A stretch of DNA of 64,000 nucleotides. It comes from Phytophthora quininea (Eukaryota > Oomycota > Peronosporomycetes > Peronosporales > Peronosporaceae). Below the pieces are notes generated by a model. It was not told the DNA's origin. It searched no databases and worked only from the letters and a program-made list of their open reading frames with translations. The stretch spans positions 1-64,000 of the forward strand of contig JAAVTG010000057.1 of assembly GCA_011947345.1 (NCBI GenBank). Reading direction: 5' to 3'. The stretch's first letter is position 1; each line of letters opens with the position of its first letter. The translations under genes and the position numbers were made by a program. This document shows, one piece after another, positions 43,255-53,988 of the stretch.

Positions 43255-44103
43255 TGGTGGTCGTGAGTTAGAAATCCCAAGCACTAGAGATGTTGGGAAC
43301 GATGAAAGCCTATCCTCGATTGTCTTCAAGATGTATCCAATTTATTTGATCACGCCGTCCAAAATGTTTATGAAGCAAATCGTGTGCTGTCGAGAATACA
43401 GCAGCAAGATCTGTCTTTGGTTGCTGTATCCACCGTAGAGTTACGTGAGTAGAAGCTTCATAAACATTATTCGTAAAATAAACATTTACATCCGGAAAAA
43501 AGTATGTGTCTGATCCAGAAAACATCTGGCAAGCAGTTTAGTTCCCCCATACATAAGCCGAGTTTTAGAGAGAGAGAGAGAAAGGTTGTCTATTCAGCGT
43601 TCGAAGAATGTTAATACTCCCAGCAAATGCAGAAAGAAAGACGAATTTTGCTACGTAGATTTGTGAATGCTGGAGGCTAATAACGACAGACTGTGCAGAA
43701 CTTCGAGAAGGATCACCCTGCTCAGGTGTCGCTGACGATGTTGTCTTGACAGATTACGTGGACTAGCCTGGCCACTCATGCTACTGTAGCTAAAGCTCGT
43801 TGCCGGTGGAAATGTTCATTTGAAATTGGTGATGAAGCTTCACGTTTGGACCGGAGGATGTTTGTTTATTTGAAATCACTGCTACCCTTGTCTCTGTAGA
43901 GATACAGTAAACTCTGTAACAACAGAATCTTGGTGCGACAGTTTCGCAGCACAAGATGTGCTTCATAAACATTGACGGCCGCGTGATCAATGTACAGAAC
44001 AAATTGCCCACCCTGAAAACAACCATTACTAGTAAAGGCTTCCATCAGTCCTGACACCACTCGTGCTCGGAAATGTTTACTCGTGACCACCTTCAACGCT
44101 CCA
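43255..44103. other. Intergenic stretch
   Basis: No gene recognised. An (AG)n run lies at about 43568-43582. TTCATAAACATT occurs near 43457 and 43962, and CATTTCCG/CATTTCC motifs are scattered. Confidence 0.4.
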
Positions 44104-44625
44104 GTTCATTCGCTTCATTCCAAGATAAACCGACCAGTACGCACCCGCATTACATCACTTTCGTGACGATCATTGTTCTGCTGGCAGGCTTCGACATGCT
44201 ACCGCCAATTCGTCTCACTTAGTACTGCCTATGAACATCCGACGAAGCGCCTGCTTCGTACTGCCAAGGTCACTTATCTGACAGCCCAAGATGACGAGTG
44301 AGCTTTGGGCTTAGACCATCTACAGCTCTGGAACTTAAAGCGCATAGCAGCAACAAGGTCGAAGCGGCAGACAAGGTCGCAGCAAAGGCCGATAAGAGGC
44401 AATGCACCGTATTTACGCGACCGCGAAGAAATCCGCCACGGAAGAGTACAACGTTCTCCGGGCCAAGGGCAGAGAACAAAGAAGTTCGCTCGGTGGATTC
44501 GGAACATATAGGACCCAAAGTTCATTTTTCTTTTTGGCATTGATCCATCTTCGCGTCACCATGAGCAACAACGGGTGGAAACTGAATAGTTTGTGGATGT
44601 CTTGGTCGACGAGGGTTAATCAATG
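44104..44625 (+). pseudogene. RXLR effector pseudogene
   Basis: A promoter-like GTTCATTCGCTTCATTCC at about 44104-44121 precedes a signal-peptide-like stretch (ITFVTIIVLLAGFDMLPP) without a good ATG, ending in a stop. In the next frame comes TKRLLRTAK (RLLR, RXLR), then AQDDE followed by a stop where dEER is expected, and GLDHLQLWNLKRIAAT, the family box. Later frames give KEYNVLRAK-like and TKKFARWIRN pieces. It is homologous to 17160-17880 and 32758-32965. At least four breaks. Confidence 0.8.
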
Positions 44626-44936
44626 AGTTTGGGTATCGCACATCCAAATCAGTGTTAGAAGAAATCACCAAAATTGCCGAGCTCGCTGACAATCCCACAC
44701 AATGTGCGGTATACCAACATGTCGGCTGTCACAGCCCATATCTACCGGGCATCCTGGATGCTCTCCCTTTCCTGGATAATACAAATTGAGCTGCTGCACG
44801 GCGACTCGGTAATTGACGCATTCCTGAAAGTCGGTTAACGTTGACGCATGAGTCCATAGCTGCTTCAGGGTTTGTCCGAGCACTTCGCTGATCCATGCAT
44901 TTATTTTTTCGGTTTTAGTTTCAACTTGGTGACTAT
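44626..44936. other. Spacer before hAT copy 2
   Basis: A minus frame at 44665-44991 (SDIVWDCQRARQFW-like end; CVNYRVAVQQLNLYYPGKG) may be a retroelement fragment, perhaps a LINE C-terminus. Not duplicated at the left of hAT copy 1. Confidence 0.35.
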
Positions 44937-46016
44937 CAGGGATCGGGAGAAAAACATTGGCATTGTTACATTGCAAAATTGATCTCCACAATATTGATTG
45001 TGGCGACTTCGACCAATATTGCCAGGATCGTAAAGGCAGCTAGCAACTTCTACTCGCAGCTATCGTACTCTTCAGTTTCTACTTCGCTATCTCCTCATGA
45101 TACCCTCTCTGCCTACGAAATGATTTCGTTCGTAACAAGATCCCAGTTAAGCCTCAAGTAGAGGATTGACTCGAGCGTCTTCGCACTCATTCGCTTCCGC
45201 ATATATCCAAGCATGCACTTCACTGCCGAGAACAGTCGTTCCACCTCGACGGAGGTAGCAGGAAGCCAAGACAAATCGATGTACTTCGAGCGGTCTTCCT
45301 CTCTGGACTTGGATCTCTCTTCGATAGACGCTTTGACTTCCCCAGGTGATCCGCGGCGTCTGATGGTAGGCGCGACTACTGCCTCGTTTCGCCGTACACC
45401 ACTCGGACTTGTAGGCCTTGGTGAACGAACACTGGAAGCATAGGTGCGCTTTTTCTTTGAAGTGCCTGGGCGGGTCGATTTAGATGTTCTGTGTTTGCGC
45501 TTGGTGCTGGGCTCTGTGGAGACACAAGCGCTACCAGAATTAATCGATTCCTCTCCTGTGGAGCGCAAAAGCTGATGGATAGTGCTGGTTTCTTCTGAAG
45601 GCTTGGGAGCAAACGCCGAGCTGATCGCCATCGTTGGTGGAACAGGCTTGCGCGAGTGATTCGAGACGAACGAGGCTGCTGCGATAGTAGCGTGGTTAGC
45701 GGCGGGGTTCGATGCGGAGCTGTCGTGGAGGTTGAGCGGCGGGATGTGGATTCAAAAGTGTGAGTTGGGGCGCGCCGTCGTCTAGCAAAAAACCTCGCTC
45801 GTGCTCTCCCACTTCCTCGTACCTCGAGACTCAGACGTGGTTATTTATGCCTCTGCCAACTCGTCGAACAAGGCCTCACAGACACTTCAACGACAAGATA
45901 CACAATTAGATCGATGCACTGCAATTGTTTTCCCAAGAAATTGACATTGTTCCGATATTGATTGTGTCGAGCGTCTCGACAACAATCCATATACAATGGA
46001 TATTGTCCGATGCCTG
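44937..46016 (-). mobile_element. hAT-type element, copy 2
   Basis: The same element as 20752-21824, with the same minus-strand hAT C-terminal domain (45113-45631). Its first 180 bases and a block near 45715-45850 look more like copy 3 (62522-63568) than copy 1, while the middle is nearly identical to copy 1, so it is a mosaic. The left flank (GTGACTAT) does not match the right flank (CCAACTCA). Confidence 0.88.
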
Positions 46017-46211
46017 CCAACTCAGCACTCTGTAGATATCTCAGCTGACTTGCCGTTTCAGTTTCCACAAGATGTTGCGGTTCCTAGTTTTCGCCGGTAC
46101 AATCCACGGGATTTCGCACAGTTCGGGAGTTGCGTCGAAAACTATCCCTGCTACAGAAGCCGAGTTTTAATTTGGTCGGGCAAATGTAGTTAGCTTTGTG
46201 AAGCTCCCACA

Positions 46212-46452
46212 TACGAACTCATCTAGCAAAATATCCGAACGAGTTGGAGGGGGATCGGAAAGAATTGCTGCTTTTTTGGAAAGTGCAAACTGCTAGTGTT
46301 TTCCCACGTCGTGAGGAGATTGCAATATGGCATTCATTCCCGCGAAACGGAGGCCTAGTGTCGCTAATCAGCGAAGTTTTTCAAGGTGCTCTTCCGATTC
46401 ATTTACTAGCATGCGGCGGATCTCCATTGCGATTCGTCAACCGCTGGAATGA
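46212..46452 (+). mobile_element. LINE 3' remnant, copy 2
   Basis: Duplicate of 22020-22260 with one or two base changes, including one fewer T in a T run. Confidence 0.75.
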
Positions 46453-46732
46453 ATTGCACCTATCTGAGGGGCTTTCGGGCTCCGGGGACGTCACAGTGTA
46501 ACCATCCGCAAACGCCTGGGGCAGATACTAGACGCCGAGGGCACAGACGACGGATACATCGAGAAACGTTCGTCGGCACGGACATTAGAAGTCGTTAGCG
46601 ATCTTAGTTAAATGACATCAGTGTGCCTTGCTTTCGAAAGGAAGCGAAACCTCTCTAACAAATCTAGATATCGAGATGATTTTCTGTGGCGCAATATTTC
46701 TACGTTGCACCGCAAGTGCCTCCTCTAGTCTC

Positions 46733-46737
46733 TGTTG
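46733..46737. other. Empty target site of the Gypsy element
   Basis: TCTCTGTTGCTACCC here is uninterrupted. In copy 1 the TGTTG is doubled around the 6715-base Gypsy element. It shows the state before insertion. Confidence 0.95.
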
Positions 46738-46877
46738 CTACCCTTTTCGGCAAAACAGTATATCGGTGTCCGCAGATTTCTTCCTGGGATCTCGCCTGGG
46801 CAACCTTGACTGCTTCTTGTGCGGACTGAATTGTTGGTATGTGAGAAGCTGTCATCGCATCCGTTTAGGCCTTCGAA

Positions 46878-47147
46878 ATGGCCTTGCCGCCTCGAATGCA
46901 TCATGCTCCAGAGTTTCGAAAAGTTCAGGCAAAAACTACGTCGTCTTCAGTGGTATCGTCACTTCTGCGCTTAGTCAAAAACTATTCGACTGCAGGACCC
47001 GAAAGTGATGAAGAAACCTTGGCCACGGTAGCATGTCAACAGGACGGTGAAAGTGACCAGATTGAAGTCGTACTGGGCGCGTGGTTGTCGGAGAACGGCG
47101 GTCAGCCGTCCGTTGACGAAGTCGCTTGCGTGAGTATCAGTAATTGA
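46878..47147 (+). CDS. Hypothetical frame in the duplication, copy 2
   Basis: Same 89-residue frame as at 29407-29676 (MALPPRMHHAPEF..). The upstream sequence here is continuous, not cut by the Gypsy element, and an in-frame extension to 46628 is open in a different frame. No known family. Confidence 0.25.
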   Translation: MALPPRMHHAPEFRKVQAKTTSSSVVSSLLRLVKNYSTAGPESDEETLATVACQQDGESDQIEVVLGAWLSENGGQPSVDEVACVSISN

Positions 47148-47571
47148 TGTGCTACAGCGTACCGCATCAACGCTCCTTGCTGGAAGTTTATCTTCAAGAT
47201 AGGTCGCTAAGAACACCTTAATAAGCAGCTTTTGAAGCACGACGCATAATTTGATCGTAGATCAACAAACAGTCAAACCTTCTTGTGTGCTTAGGCTACG
47301 CAAAACTGTCAGAGACGACGAGATAAGAGTTTGAGAGCTATTGTCGAACACTCCTCACGCCTAGCTGTCGAAACCAAAGTACACATTTTATCTTGCAGAT
47401 ATGCAGTATCAAGTCGCAGGCTCCTGTCGCCACGCCGACGAGCCTGCAGTGCGATCTGCGTGTGCACTCCGAACGGCATTGATACTAATACTTGATCGGC
47501 ATTGTTGACGTGGCACTATTAACGTAGCACCGCGTAAGCAACGTCACAGGACTAGAAGGGTTAAAGCTCGT

Positions 47572-47588
47572 GCTCACTACGAATTCAC
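47572..47588 (+). promoter_or_regulatory. Inr-like core promoter, copy 2
   Basis: Same sequence as at 30101 (GCTCACTACGAATTCAC), about 50-65 bases before the ATG at 47640. Confidence 0.55.
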
Positions 47589-47639
47589 TTCCCAACCCAA
47601 CTTACCAAGCAGCAACGCAGCCGACCAAGCATCGACAAC

Positions 47640-47876
47640 ATGAAGATCATTCCGTGCCTCCTCCTCGCCGGACTTCTGGTCCTAACCCAAGTGGATGCTG
47701 CACAAGATGCTAGCATAGGCTATGGTGCAATGCAGGGCCCACCGACATCAAATGCCGAAAACTATAGTGAGGTTCGAGAAGTCGCCAACCTCGATATCGC
47801 CTCATCCTCTCCACCAGAACCATACCAAGCTGATTCCCACGCAGTAAAATTTCTTGCCAGCAAAGAGTTGAGTTGA
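47640..47876 (+). pseudogene. Small secreted protein cut by a LINE tail, copy 2
   Basis: Duplicate of 30169-30399 with the same signal peptide (MKIIPCLLLAGLLVLTQVDA). One extra A at about 47848 shifts the last codons, so it ends KFLASKELS at 78 residues instead of NFLPAKS. The LINE tail follows at 47868. Confidence 0.6.
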
Positions 47877-48004
47877 AATGATTTGATTAACTAGTTAGTG
47901 GATTCTCTCGTCTGGAAGGTGTAGCTTGGACAATCTATCTAATCAAGAATCCATTCGCAGAATTCAGCTAAACTCGCGGGATTCAAATACTCTGCGGCCG
48001 TTCT
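47868..48004 (-). mobile_element. LINE 3'-tail insertion, copy 2
   Basis: Same insertion as 30396-30532, with TTGCCAGCAAAGAG at 47854-47867 and 48005-48018. Confidence 0.93.
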
Positions 48005-48018
48005 TTGCCAGCAAAGAG

Positions 48019-48541
48019 GAAAACACGAGGTACATGTTCCGACGAGAGAACGGAATGTTCGACACAAGACACATCTAGAGAACCAGAACAACACAAACTC
48101 CTACTTTTAAAAGGTTTTGCTTGGGAGACACATTGTAGTTTTTTTCTTCTTCTTTTCGTAAAGTACTTTACTGCAAGGACCTTTAGGGACTGCTGAGACC
48201 TCCAGATAACACCGGATAGAGAACCCAGAGCGCGGTTGGTGAAGAGGACAGCATCAATCGCGATTATTCTCTTTAGACACAATGGTAGAAGACCACGGTA
48301 GGATTATTTACGTGCCATATGCCATAGCAAAAAAGCACTTTACCGTACGATCGTTTAGGTGTACTAATGACTACTAGCAAGTCAATTTGTCTAGCCCATC
48401 GATTGACAGCTTGCTGATCCAGCTGGGGAGTCTGGGGTTCGCCCTTCGGATTTTTCTTTTTTGTTTGTTTCTCTCCTAGACTGTGTGCTAACCGCCCGTT
48501 AACTATTTGGTTTATCCTCCAAAAGCTGCCCCTCCATCTTC
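48019..48541. other. 3' flank of the secreted protein gene, copy 2
   Basis: Duplicate of 30547-31069 with a few substitutions and T-run length changes. No separate gene. Confidence 0.5.
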
Positions 48542-48546
48542 ATATA

Positions 48547-48897
48547 TGTCGCGAGAACAGCTATCCAATGGCAGATAGCACGTTAGAAGCCATCACACGT
48601 GGCTTCGGTGATGCTAAGGCTCGTATCGATATCGTATCGGCAAGGTTTGACCGAAGAACCTGTTGCAGTTGTCGACCAAATGCTTTCAAGCAGCCACAAA
48701 AATGCATATGGAGTAGTTGTTCAACTAGTCGTAGACGGAAGAGTAGCCGAGTAACAACTACCAGTTCTCAATTTACCAACCAACAACAACAATCGCACTG
48801 CCAAGTCGAACGTCGACGGCCCAATCTGCCCGAGTCCTTCAGTGCCAGCCAGCTTCCTAAGTGCTACCAAACCAATAGAGCAAGCTCTATTGCGACA
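48547..48897 (+). repeat. Solo LTR with ATATA duplication, copy 2
   Basis: Duplicate of 31075-31425. ATATA at 48542-48546 and 48898-48902. Confidence 0.95.
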
Positions 48898-49080
48898 ATA
48901 TAGCATGTAGCTTCAAACCAATTTTCCACGCTAATTGCTAAGGATAACTACGACCATACTAGATATTGAGCAATTCCTACCCGTACGCTGAACAAAAAAA
49001 TAACGAGTTTGCCATCATAACCAACAAAATGCTACATAATGCAAAAGCTGGCTAGCTCATTGAAACTCTCACAGAAGTGC

Positions 49081-49593
49081 CTATTCAGTCTTCGCAGCAG
49101 CTTCGGCAGCCTTAGCCCACGCACTTCCGTGGACCGCCTTGTACGTTTTCCTGAAATTATGATTCTTGCTCTCCTTGGCGCGGTCGCCGAGCTTGGTCAG
49201 ACCCAAATTGTCCTCCAGTTACTTGGCTTTTTAATCCACTTGGCAAACATCTTCATCTCCTTGGCATTTGCCTTGGCAGCTTTCGTCGCTTCCTGCGCGG
49301 ACTTTTCGCCGCCAGGTGACCAGCTTTAGCTGCTTCCTTTGGAGCTTTTGCAGCAGCTTTATCGGGCTTCATTCCCCAGAGCTTGAAGTGGTTCGGACCT
49401 AGAACGCGTTCTTCATCGTCTTCATTGATGGTGTCGTCACTGTCAGATTTCATCCCTTCTTGACGAAGTATGCGCTTCGTGGGAAGTTCGTCGATTATAG
49501 TAATCGAGAGTCCTGAAGAATTTTGGACACCGCATCGCCGACGATAGACAGCAGGACAGCGAAAGCGACAGGAATGAGGCTGTTCAGACGCAT
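49081..49593 (-). pseudogene. RXLR-dEER effector pseudogene, copy 2
   Basis: Duplicate of 31607-32119: signal peptide MRLNSLIPVAFAVLLSIVGD, KRILR, DDEERVLG, NHFKLWGMK, with the same frame breaks plus minor substitutions and one T-run change near 49525. Core promoter at 49632-49649. Confidence 0.85.
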
Positions 49594-49631
49594 GGTTTTC
49601 GGAGATTCTTGGTTAGCTGTTAATTGGCGAA

Positions 49632-49649
49632 GCGAATTGGGAAATGAGC
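49632..49649 (-). promoter_or_regulatory. Inr-FPR core promoter, copy 2
   Basis: The minus strand reads GCTCATTTCCCAATTCGC, identical to 32158-32175. Confidence 0.75.
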
Positions 49650-50231
49650 TAATATCGCTTGCTGCACGGGTGGTGACAAGGTAGAATTATTTTGTCTTCA
49701 GGATGGCACGTGGACATAAATATTTACTACGTATGTGCCAATCTTCAATAGCACTATGTGCGCATCAGCTCGTTACGGGAGTTGTAGAAGTCAACAGAGC
49801 TGTTTAAATCGACCCAAAATTAACAATACCGTAGTTTCCTGCGTACCTGTCTCTGGCTTTTGTTCGGGCACGAGCGACAGCAGCATTGGCAGCGCGCATG
49901 TTGTGTGTATGCTCGAAATTTTGACAGACCTTGTAGTTACCTTCTGGTAAATGTAGCTCGGGTGATATTTCTTCTCGATTGCATCCTCATGTTCCACAGT
50001 TTAGTTTAGCGGGCCAAGACCAAAATTCATCTGGTTGCATGAAGCAAACGCTTGTTCAATCGTTTGGCTATCGCATTAAGCGAGAGATTCTGGATCAAAT
50101 TGATCGGATCAAGGGAGGAAGATGATAGTATCGATTTTCGAGATCTAAAGCCAACCTTACCCATTTCTGACTGACCTGCCTTCTTCGTTGGCAATAATCA
50201 TCAGATCGGTATTCTCACAGCGCACACGTCT
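49650..50231. other. Spacer, copy 2
   Basis: Duplicate of 32176-32757; nothing recognised. Confidence 0.4.
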
Positions 50232-50439
50232 TTAGTCCACTTCCACCTTCGGACGAGTCTTTCCAGTGTGCTTATAATAAGCAATCTCGTAGTCCAGCCA
50301 CACTTTGTATTTCTTGCTCTGTGGGGCGGCGTCGCCCAGCTTGGCTAGACCCATTTTTTTATCATGAAGTCAGGGTCTCGTTTCAAACGGATCCACCTCG
50401 CAAACTTCTTTTCTTGCTTTGGCCCTGATAAGAGCCTCC
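50232..50439 (-). pseudogene. RXLR effector C-terminal fragment, copy 2
   Basis: Duplicate of 32758-32965 (KKFARWIR..; LDYEIAYYKHTGKTRP) with the same frame change. Confidence 0.6.
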
Positions 50440-51427
50440 TGGTGGTCCAGCGGGTGTGTATACAACTCACGAAGTTAATCCCCTCCGGTATCCAGAAGAA
50501 AGGAAATAAATAATTTTACATTCGAATTCAATCTTCATTCGAAAGTGCAGATTTCAGAATAGCAAATACCCCCAACCATAAGAACAACCACGAAACAAAT
50601 GTAGCATCTGAATCAACTCAACTTGGGCCAGGTAGAATGGAAATCAGGGAATCGGCTGGGTCTGCTGCATGGGAGTATTTGGCATGTACACGAACATCAT
50701 ATCCTTCGCACGCGGTAGGTACTTGAACAAATCGGCAGGCAAGCCTGAAGGTTATTTATTAGCAGCAAATGGCGCTTCGCACGATTTAGTGCGGTAATGA
50801 CGTAGACATCACCTGTGCTTGATCCGATCTCGTTGCGGTCCTCTGCGCTATTTGCGTGCAACAGTCGACAGTGATGTTGTACAGGAAGCATTGCCAGCCG
50901 GTAAGTACGCCGGAGATGTGAACTTCACAGGCGAAGCGAGCAGTCGTTGCCGATCACGTTCAAACAGCAGCGCGAGATTCTCATCCGTGGCCGCGAAGGG
51001 TTACGACGTCAGTCGTTCGCGACAATAGCGGTACATCGCGACGATTTCGGCCCCAACGTACGTGTCCAGCACCGCTAGTTTATTGTGCAGATTGCCGCGC
51101 TTCGGAAGCATAGCAATCGTGCTGTGGTACAGTGCCTCCGTCGTTGCAAACTTCTTCTTGGCCTTTTCTGGTTGTGTAGTTATCTAGGTCCTCGAAAAGC
51201 ACGTAGTGTTTGTGCAGACTTTGGCGCACGTTGCTGCTTTCCGTCGCTGAGGCATTGCGCTGCAGCCATTTGACGCACGCATCTCTAGTTCAGAATGGAC
51301 CAGACCGATTACCTTCGTCGAAAATCGACGGCCCAGAACTGACGTTTGGTTTGCTCACGTGTCTACTGTAGAAACTGTGTGAATCTGATATCGCAGCACA
51401 ACACCACTGTCAACTTGGTGAACATGG
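50440..51427. other. Spacer with a possible decayed gene fragment, copy 2
   Basis: Duplicate of 32966-33953, near-identical. Confidence 0.35.
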
Positions 51428-51922
51428 TCACGTTAAGTCCGCCAAGAAGACCGACAACTCCTCGGCATGCACGAGCGTCAATGCAGCGAGAAACCCTCCT
51501 CCATGCGGATCTACAAAAGCTATCCACAGCCACAATTCTCCAGACACCTTAGGATATTCAAGTCTTCCATTTGCTTGGTAGCTGAGAGGTGGACCTTGTA
51601 TGAAATTCATGCACAACAACTCGATCAAGTTGGCGCAGTGGGGGAGTTCTCTTTTCCAGCAAAGCACCCCAACCACTCCGCGATAGGCGTCACACACGTT
51701 CGAAGCAATAGCGCGACCCAACTCCCCAGCAGACTTGAAGACATCCAACTGCATGGCATCATGATTCCCCCATAAGCCGTTAGTTCTTCGCGCGATGTTC
51801 ACAACATGTACGAGGCCTTCAACGCACATCCGCCCCTCGTAGTACATATCCAGATCTGACGTCATGAAGATGGTCGTGGTGTACAAAGGTGATCGCCAGT
51901 AAGAATTAGTAGCCGGAACCAA
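51428..51922 (-). pseudogene. Unidentified 164-residue frame, copy 2
   Basis: Identical protein to the frame at 33954-34448. Still unassigned. Confidence 0.3.
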
Positions 51923-52373
51923 TAAACCACTGACTGAAAATTCTCGGCTTTCAGTTCATGTACCAGCTATCGTCGATGTTTTGTTCAGTACACCACTACA
52001 AGGCCATGGCGACCATGAGCAGTACACACCACAGCAAGAACGACCCGCTAATAAAGCTGTCCATCGAGATACATGCGTGTTTACCACGAGGCCGTAAATC
52101 CTGTCTGTGCTCCGCAGTTGGCAACCCGGTAGGTTTTCTTCTTCGTTTAACTTCCAGACGGAAAGAATAAATAACTGCGCCAGCATGCCCCTTGGTTGTG
52201 GAGTTTGACAGCGCAGCCTATGAGTGTGATGGACATGTTGTTGAGCGTCTCGAGTCTTCTGGTAAAAGTTTGTTCGACCGCGTGGACGCCAATGCAACAA
52301 ATTAGCGCCGGGAGGGGATAGTTTAGTACAACCTTGTCCTGAAAAGCATATGAAAGAATTGGTTCTCAAAATG

Positions 52374-52639
52374 AGCTCCCAAATGATCCTCCAACGAGAA
52401 CCACTTCGTCAATCTCGGCAGGTGTTACATCAGTGTCTTTCAGTACATTGGCAACAATCCGAAGACACCTGACGCAAAAGCAAAACGCTCTCGCAGTTTT
52501 TGACCCATTGTCCGCTTAACCCAGCTGATCCTGTTCCCCACGGGCTCTGAAGACTCCATGGCCACCGCGGCATTACCCACTTCTTTGCGGGGACCTGCGC
52601 GTCGAAGCGAACCACCGACAACGTCGTACATCCTCAATC
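52374..52639 (-). pseudogene. Possible HSP70-type gene fragment, copy 2
   Basis: Duplicate of 34900-35165, with the same [14 protein letters not shown] block. Confidence 0.4.
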
Positions 52640-52773
52640 AACGCGATTCTTGAGGATCTTCACGTTGCCACATTCCCACATTCCCACGCCTGCAAACATG
52701 ATCCAGAGAAACTTGGCAAATACCCAAAAACACATTGAGAAAAGACGAGAGCATCCTATATCAGTCGGTGTCG

Positions 52774-53309
52774 GCGCCCTCAAGGCACGATATGAAGATT
52801 TTTGCCGCTCTTCATGCTGGCGAACTCGAGCAATTCGGACAACGCTTGCTTATTTTCTGCTGATTTCCGTTCCTGTTCGTCAACCATCTTCCTCCTGGCC
52901 CTCTTCGAGGGCCGGTGCCGCCACCTCGCCGACGAAACGTGGATTCGAGGCAATGCTTCGACATCAGCGAGCAAAAACTACGCCGCGTGCTCTTTTTGCC
53001 ACTCTTATGACACGGGTCGAAGCGTGCCTGCCTCAGCCGAAGCTGCAAAGGGAGGAGGTACCGTAGCGCCCACTAGCTCTTGCACTTGCGCGCGCTGCCG
53101 GTGTTGAGACTGGCGGAAGACGCGTACAATCTTCGCAGCGGTGATGCACGCCTCACAGTGCGTAGCCGGCCACGCGTGGACGCAGCGCGGTTGGAAGCAG
53201 TGGCCGCAGTCCAGCTCCAGCACGACTTGCAGCCGTCCCAGCGTTTCGAGTTGTCGACGTCGGACGCGTGCCGCTTGACGTGGTCTTGGTCATCGCTGAA
53301 AGACTTGGA
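52774..53309 (-). pseudogene. RING-finger-like gene fragment, copy 2
   Basis: Duplicate of 35300-35835 with the same LELDCGHCFQPRC..CEAC motif. Here the upstream minus frame extends further (to about 53360) because no transposon follows. Confidence 0.45.
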
Positions 53310-53312
53310 TTT

Positions 53313-53494
53313 TGAATTGCGGCGACCTTTTTTAACCCTACGAACGCTAAAACCAACCACGTCTGAAGATAAAAGATAGGCTTCTTAGCCAATGGGAAAT
53401 GGAGGAAGTGTTCGTGCTGCTGTATGTGAGCACCAACACCTTGGACCGATATGGAGGCAACGTGAATGTAATTAGTTTCCATTGCGTAGAAGAC
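53313..53494. other. 182 bases present only in copy 2
   Basis: This stretch lies where copy 1 carries the 3.4-kb TIR transposon. It has no matching sequence in copy 1, so the transposon event in copy 1 involved a deletion or this piece was gained in copy 2. Confidence 0.8.
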
Positions 53495-53701
53495 ATAGCT
53501 AAATGCTTTTAGTGGAGCTTTTTGTTTTTGCGTCTGCCGTTTGAGGCCAAAAATCTTTACTTGAGTCGCGAACCTTTCACACGGCTAACTTCGATAATAT
53601 TTACGTATCGTTTTGTATAGTGCTGTGGTTACAGCAGGATTGGTCCCAAGACAGACGATGATAGACGTCAACGATGAGTTATTGTCCGCCTTACCACCCC
53701 A

Positions 53702-53719
53702 GCTCACTTTCAGACATTC
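53702..53719 (+). promoter_or_regulatory. Inr-FPR core promoter, copy 2
   Basis: GCTCACTTTCAGACATTC, duplicate of 39462-39479. Confidence 0.6.
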
Positions 53720-53739
53720 TTCGCACCAGACCGACCTCG

Positions 53740-53988
53740 ATGCGACCATACTGCATCATTTTGGTGGATCTGATCAGCGTACTGGCCAGATTCGACACCG
53801 CCGTGGCCAATTCGCCCAGGGCTGTCGACAGAATCTACTTCGAGAAGTTCCGGACACGCGGAAGTAGCAGGGCGAGTGAAAGCGAGGGAGGCAAGAGCGT
53901 GGCGACGCGTGTGTATGGGCCTCAGCGCGTGTTCGGTGTTATAGTTGACCTGGAGACTAACGTGTATTCGGCTGTGTTCAGCGACTAA
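53740..53988 (+). pseudogene. Effector N-terminus (signal peptide, no RXLR), copy 2
   Basis: Duplicate of 39500-39748, the same MRPYCIILVDLISVLARFDT signal peptide and the same end against the Crypton. Confidence 0.6.
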
